Shown here: positions 62,770 through 64,000 of the stretch, piece by piece
Layout of the letters: each line of letters starts with the position of its first letter
Position numbering within the stretch: position 1 is the first letter of the stretch
NCBI GenBank assembly: GCA_905250075.1
Contig: CAJNOP010000077.1
Location: 129,761-193,760, forward strand
Origin: Rotaria sp. Silwood1
Taxonomy: Eukaryota; Rotifera; Eurotatoria; Philodinida; Philodinidae
Reading direction: 5' to 3'
Length of the DNA stretch: 64,000 bases
Made by a program: the position numbers and the translations under genes
The notes under the pieces: generated by a model
What the model was told of the DNA's origin: nothing
Databases searched by the model: none
The model's input: the letters and a program-made list of their open reading frames with translations, nothing else

Positions 62770-63722
62770 CCATGCTCAATATTCCAGCTGATGCCCGATG
62801 GGTACAAAATGCAGTCACTGTTGCCGGGGGACATGGACGAGGCAATGACACGAATCAACTTCTTGGCCCTTTTGGTATCTACGTTGATGACGACCAAACA
62901 ATGGTCATAGCTGATGGCGGTAATCATCGTATCATACGATGGAAGGTGGGCCATGCAAATGGACAAGTGGTTGCTGGTGGCAATGGCTCAGGAATTGGAC
63001 TTGATCAATTTTCTCGACCAAGCGATGTGCTAATCGACAGACAGACAAATACTTATATTATCTGCGATTACGGAAATCATAGAGTCGTACGATGGTCTCG
63101 TCGTAGTGACACAACTCAAGGAGAAATCCTCGTCGACAACATTAGCTGTTTTGGATTAGCTATGGATGCTGATAGTAATCTATATATCTCTGACATTCAA
63201 AAACATGAAGTAAGGCGATATCAAATAGGAAACAAGAATGGAACTCTCGTGGCTGGTGGCAATGGTTATGGTGCTGGTCTCAATCAACTCAACTGTCCTT
63301 ACTACTTCTTTGTCGATCAAGAACAGACTGTCTACGTGTCTGATTTTGAAAATAGTCGTGTGATGAAATGGAATAAAGATGCAACTGAAGGAATTGTGGT
63401 CGCTGGTGGTCAAGGCGAAGGGAATGCTTTGACACAATTGAATTGTCCTCAAGGATTATTCGTTGATGCGTTGGGTACCCTCTATGTGGCAGAGAGCAGG
63501 AATAATCGAGTGACACGTTGGCTAAAAGGAGCAAAATATGGCACTATTATTTTGGGTGGAAATGATGTAGGAAAAGAAGCTAATCAGTTCCATTGGCCCG
63601 TGGGTTTGTCCTTCGATCGAAATGGCAATCTATATGTCGCTGATCATTACAATCTTCGTGTTCAACAATTTTCTATAAAATGTGCGAATAAACATGATTC
63701 ATCTTTTTGTGTTCAGCAATAA
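62770..63722 (+). CDS. NHL-repeat protein (about six blades), terminal exon
   Basis: The exon opens after CTGTAG and reads MLNIPADARWVQNAVTVAGG, then six NHL blades of the form GGNGxGxxxxQLxxPxxxxVDxxxTVYVADxxNxRVxRW (for example at 63250-63390 and 63400-63530), and ends at TAA 63720-63722, about 316 residues. The ATG at 62772 could serve as start, but the adjoining acceptor and my memory of related bdelloid proteins, where this segment is internal, suggest an upstream N-terminal exon. The blades form a beta-propeller used for protein or RNA binding, with no catalytic motif. It is related to the NHL exon at 54119-54702 but less degenerate. Composition is less AT-rich than the flanks. Confidence 0.85.
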
Positions 63723-63774
63723 ACTTATGATGAGTGAGAAAAAGAAATCATTATTGTATTCATACATCACATGA

Positions 63775-63839
63775 GGGTGTGGGTGTGGGTGTGAATGAAC
63801 ACATGACCCCCACCCACACCCTCACCCACATCCCACCCT
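63775..63839. repeat. Telomere-like hairpin 7
   Basis: G-rich arm at 63775-63794 (GGGTGTGGGTGTGGGTGTG), spacer of about 12 nt (AATGAACACATG), C-rich arm at 63807-63839 (CCCCCACCCACACCC, TCACCCACATCCCACCC). It begins 53 bp after the stop codon of the NHL gene, so it probably lies in or next to its 3' UTR. Confidence 0.88.
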
Positions 63840-64000
63840 GTGAATACAAACAATATAAAACAAATGAACACAACAACACCTGATATATCAACAACGTTAT
63901 CATGTACTACATTACGAGCTTTATCATTAGCAACGAATTCTGACCGTATGATTTCTCTTAAATGCAGTCTTATGAATATTGCCAACAAAAAAAGCTTCTC
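63840..64000. other. Window end, unassigned
   Basis: A frame on the minus strand (about 63840-64000, with segment LREIIRSEFVANDKARNVVH) is open to the window edge and has mildly protein-like composition. It might be an exon of a gene that continues outside the window. No homology recognised. Confidence 0.3.

Overview
The window is eukaryotic and almost certainly invertebrate. It is AT-rich, its genes have many short GT..AG introns (about 48-70 bp), the tRNA is eukaryotic, and the conserved proteins are animal-like (CDS1/2, BPTF/NURF301, SUMO). Three features together point to a bdelloid rotifer (Adineta/Rotaria type): NHL-repeat proteins with the repeating GGNGxGxxxxQL pattern, LRR genes built from uniform 84-bp exons, and scattered (TGTGGG)n arrays, a motif I recall as the bdelloid telomere repeat. 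The taxonomic call is inference; the gene calls rest on the sequence.

Left part (about 2.7-23.4 kb) is a conserved block. Phosphatidate cytidylyltransferase (minus, 3 exons, 449 codons plus stop) is followed by a BPTF/NURF301 gene that I could assemble end to end (minus, 16 exons, 6540 nt in one frame, 2179 aa: DDT, PHD, AT-hook-like region, two further PHD fingers, bromodomain). A five-exon SUMO gene lies divergently upstream of BPTF. The long BPTF introns hold small DNA transposons: a hAT-type MITE with a perfect 8-bp target duplication, two copies of an inverted-repeat family, a foldback element and a dead mariner.

Middle part (about 24.8-37.5 kb): an F-box/LRR gene made of 84-bp exons, tRNA-Ile(AAT), an orphan five-pass membrane protein, an RBR E3 ubiquitin ligase, and a multi-pass membrane exon just upstream of it that can be spliced to it in frame. 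Decayed coding fragments and inverted-repeat elements lie between.

Right part (about 38-64 kb) is gene-poor and accessory in character: a second LRR gene lacking a visible N-terminus, a Fringe-like type II glycosyltransferase, two NHL-repeat genes, a Tc1-type foldback element, a 100-N assembly gap, and at least seven clear hairpins made of (TGTGGG)n followed at once by (CCCACA)n. The hairpins have the polarity of head-to-head telomere junctions, are absent from the first 38 kb, and are the most unusual feature of the window.
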